NCBI GenBank assembly: GCA_937906165.1 | Contig: CALCYA010000028.1 | Span: 1-6,173 of the forward strand | DNA length: 6,173 bases | Origin: an uncultured Bacteroidales bacterium | Lineage (GTDB): Bacteria > Bacteroidota > Bacteroidia > Bacteroidales > Bacteroidaceae | Direction of reading: 5' to 3' | In this document: piece after piece, positions 5,300 to 6,173 of the stretch | Numbering within the stretch: position 1 is the stretch's first letter | Layout: each line of letters opens with the position of its first letter | Made by a program: the position numbers and the translations under genes | Notes under the pieces: generated by a model | The model's database searches: none | Told to the model about the DNA's origin: nothing | What the model saw: the letters and a program-made list of their open reading frames with translations, nothing else

Positions 5300-6115
5300 A
5301 TGGAAATCATCAGAAACAATGCAGCACTCATGGCCGAGATCGGACGCATTGCCGAAGTCGCAGGCTACTTGTGGACAAAAGGATGGGCCGAGCGTAACGG
5401 CGGCAACATCTCAGTGAATGTGACAGCCCTCATGAGCGAAGAGGCAAAGAACCTCCCGGCCCTTGCCCCATCACGTGAGCTTGTAGAAACCGTACCTTGC
5501 CTTGGCGGCAACTTCTTCTATGTCACAGGAACAGGCAAACGTATGCGTTATGTTGCCCAGGCACCATTTGAAAACGGTTCCATCATACGTATTTCGCCCG
5601 ACGGCACATCATTCGACATCATCGCCGAGCAGCCCGTGTGCCCCACTATGGAGATACACTCACACCTTATGATGCACAACTACCTGCGCAGCATCGGGCG
5701 CAACACTACCGTGGTGCTCCACACCCACCCCACCGACCTCATCGGTTTCTCACACTGCAAGCCTTTCCTCGAGAGCTCCAAGTTGCTCACACGCACCTTG
5801 TGGCGCATGATTCCCGAGGCACGTATCGTTGTCCCTAAGGGTATCGGCGTTGTGCCGTACGCAATCCCCGGCACCCTTGAGCTTGCGCGCCTCACCATTG
5901 AGCAGCTGCGCACACACGACATGCTGTTGTGGGAGAAGCACGGAGTGCTTGCCGTAGGCGACGACATCATCGACTGTTTCGACGCAATAGACACAATGAG
6001 CAAATCGGCACAGATATACTTCAATGCCCGTTGGGCCGGCTTCGAGCCCGTGGGTATGACCGACGAACAGCTTGATGCCCTTGTTCCGGCATTCAACTTG
6101 CCCGACTGCTATTGA
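5300..6115 (+). CDS. rhaD: L-rhamnulose-1-phosphate aldolase
   Basis: This 271-residue zinc-dependent class II aldolase cleaves L-rhamnulose 1-phosphate to dihydroxyacetone phosphate and L-lactaldehyde. Its length is close to E. coli RhaD (274). KGWAERNGGNIS (27-38) forms the substrate-phosphate binding region and VTGTGK (75-80) a second phosphate-contact stretch. PTMEIHSH (115-122) carries the catalytic Glu118 (E117 in E. coli). The zinc ligands are His141 and His143 in LHTHPTDLIGF, and His214 in WEKHGV. All key residues are present, so it should be active. It belongs to the AraD/FucA superfamily, but the ERNGGN and PTMEIHSH patterns together with the rhaB neighbour favour RhaD over fuculose or ribulose phosphate enzymes. 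It ends with tandem stops (TGA TAA) and no terminator is visible before the window edge. The B. thetaiotaomicron counterpart is named rhaA. Confidence 0.95.
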   Translation: MEIIRNNAALMAEIGRIAEVAGYLWTKGWAERNGGNISVNVTALMSEEAKNLPALAPSRELVETVPCLGGNFFYVTGTGKRMRYVAQAPFENGSIIRISPDGTSFDIIAEQPVCPTMEIHSHLMMHNYLRSIGRNTTVVLHTHPTDLIGFSHCKPFLESSKLLTRTLWRMIPEARIVVPKGIGVVPYAIPGTLELARLTIEQLRTHDMLLWEKHGVLAVGDDIIDCFDAIDTMSKSAQIYFNARWAGFEPVGMTDEQLDALVPAFNLPDCY

Positions 6116-6134
6116 TAAAGTAATAATATAGATG

Positions 6135-6167
6135 TTGTCCAAAACGTATCATGTCATTCTATATTTG
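6135..6167 (+). promoter_or_regulatory. Candidate promoter for a gene beyond the right edge
   Basis: TATATTTG (6160-6167) is a perfect TAnnTTTG -7 box. The best -33 partner is TTG (6135-6137), 22 bp upstream, slightly beyond the usual spacing. It starts about 20 nt after the rhaD stop and points rightward, so the next plus-strand gene probably has its own transcription start. Confidence 0.5.
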
Positions 6168-6173
6168 CACTGT

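Noticed and set aside
4246..5349. Several long minus-strand frames opposite rhaB and rhaD
   Set aside because: They are shadows of the strongly coding plus strand, with no domains and low-complexity Ala/Ser/Met-rich products.

Overview
The window looks like chromosomal DNA from a gut-type Bacteroidales (Bacteroides/Prevotella relative). Three things point there: promoters of the Bacteroidetes form (TTTG, about 19 bp, TAnnTTTG), weak or absent Shine-Dalgarno sequences, and protein variants typical of the group, namely an insert-bearing cyclophilin and a 70-residue HTH protein. No rRNA, tRNA, CRISPR array, insertion sequence or phage gene was recognised.

Layout: bases 1-155 hold no supportable gene, only a bidirectional terminator. 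From 156 to 2167 two genes run on the minus strand and probably form one transcript: a membrane-anchored protein with a C-terminal Suppressor-of-fused (SUFU) domain, followed by a cytoplasmic cyclophilin-type peptidyl-prolyl isomerase. The divergent intergenic region 2168-2450 carries two 61-bp tandem repeat copies, each able to form two small hairpins. One pair of differences between the copies is compensatory. On the plus strand follow a Nudix hydrolase of the YfcD/IPP-isomerase-like type (2451-2960), an AT-rich gap of about 390 bp, and a small HTH protein (3353-3565). The HTH gene has a near-perfect Bacteroidetes promoter, an inverted repeat at its transcription start, and a structured 3' UTR ending in a strong terminator.

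From 3654 onward is an L-rhamnose catabolic unit. A candidate promoter and leader precede rhamnulokinase (rhaB), followed 25 nt later by rhamnulose-1-phosphate aldolase (rhaD). Together they turn L-rhamnulose into dihydroxyacetone phosphate and L-lactaldehyde. The isomerase, permease and AraC-type regulator needed for a full pathway are not in the window. A new promoter-like sequence at 6135-6167 suggests that the next plus-strand gene has its own start.

Nothing here is clearly a new defence or mobile system. The least ordinary items are the membrane/PH-like/SUFU fusion protein, the covarying tandem repeat, and the structured untranslated regions around the small HTH gene.
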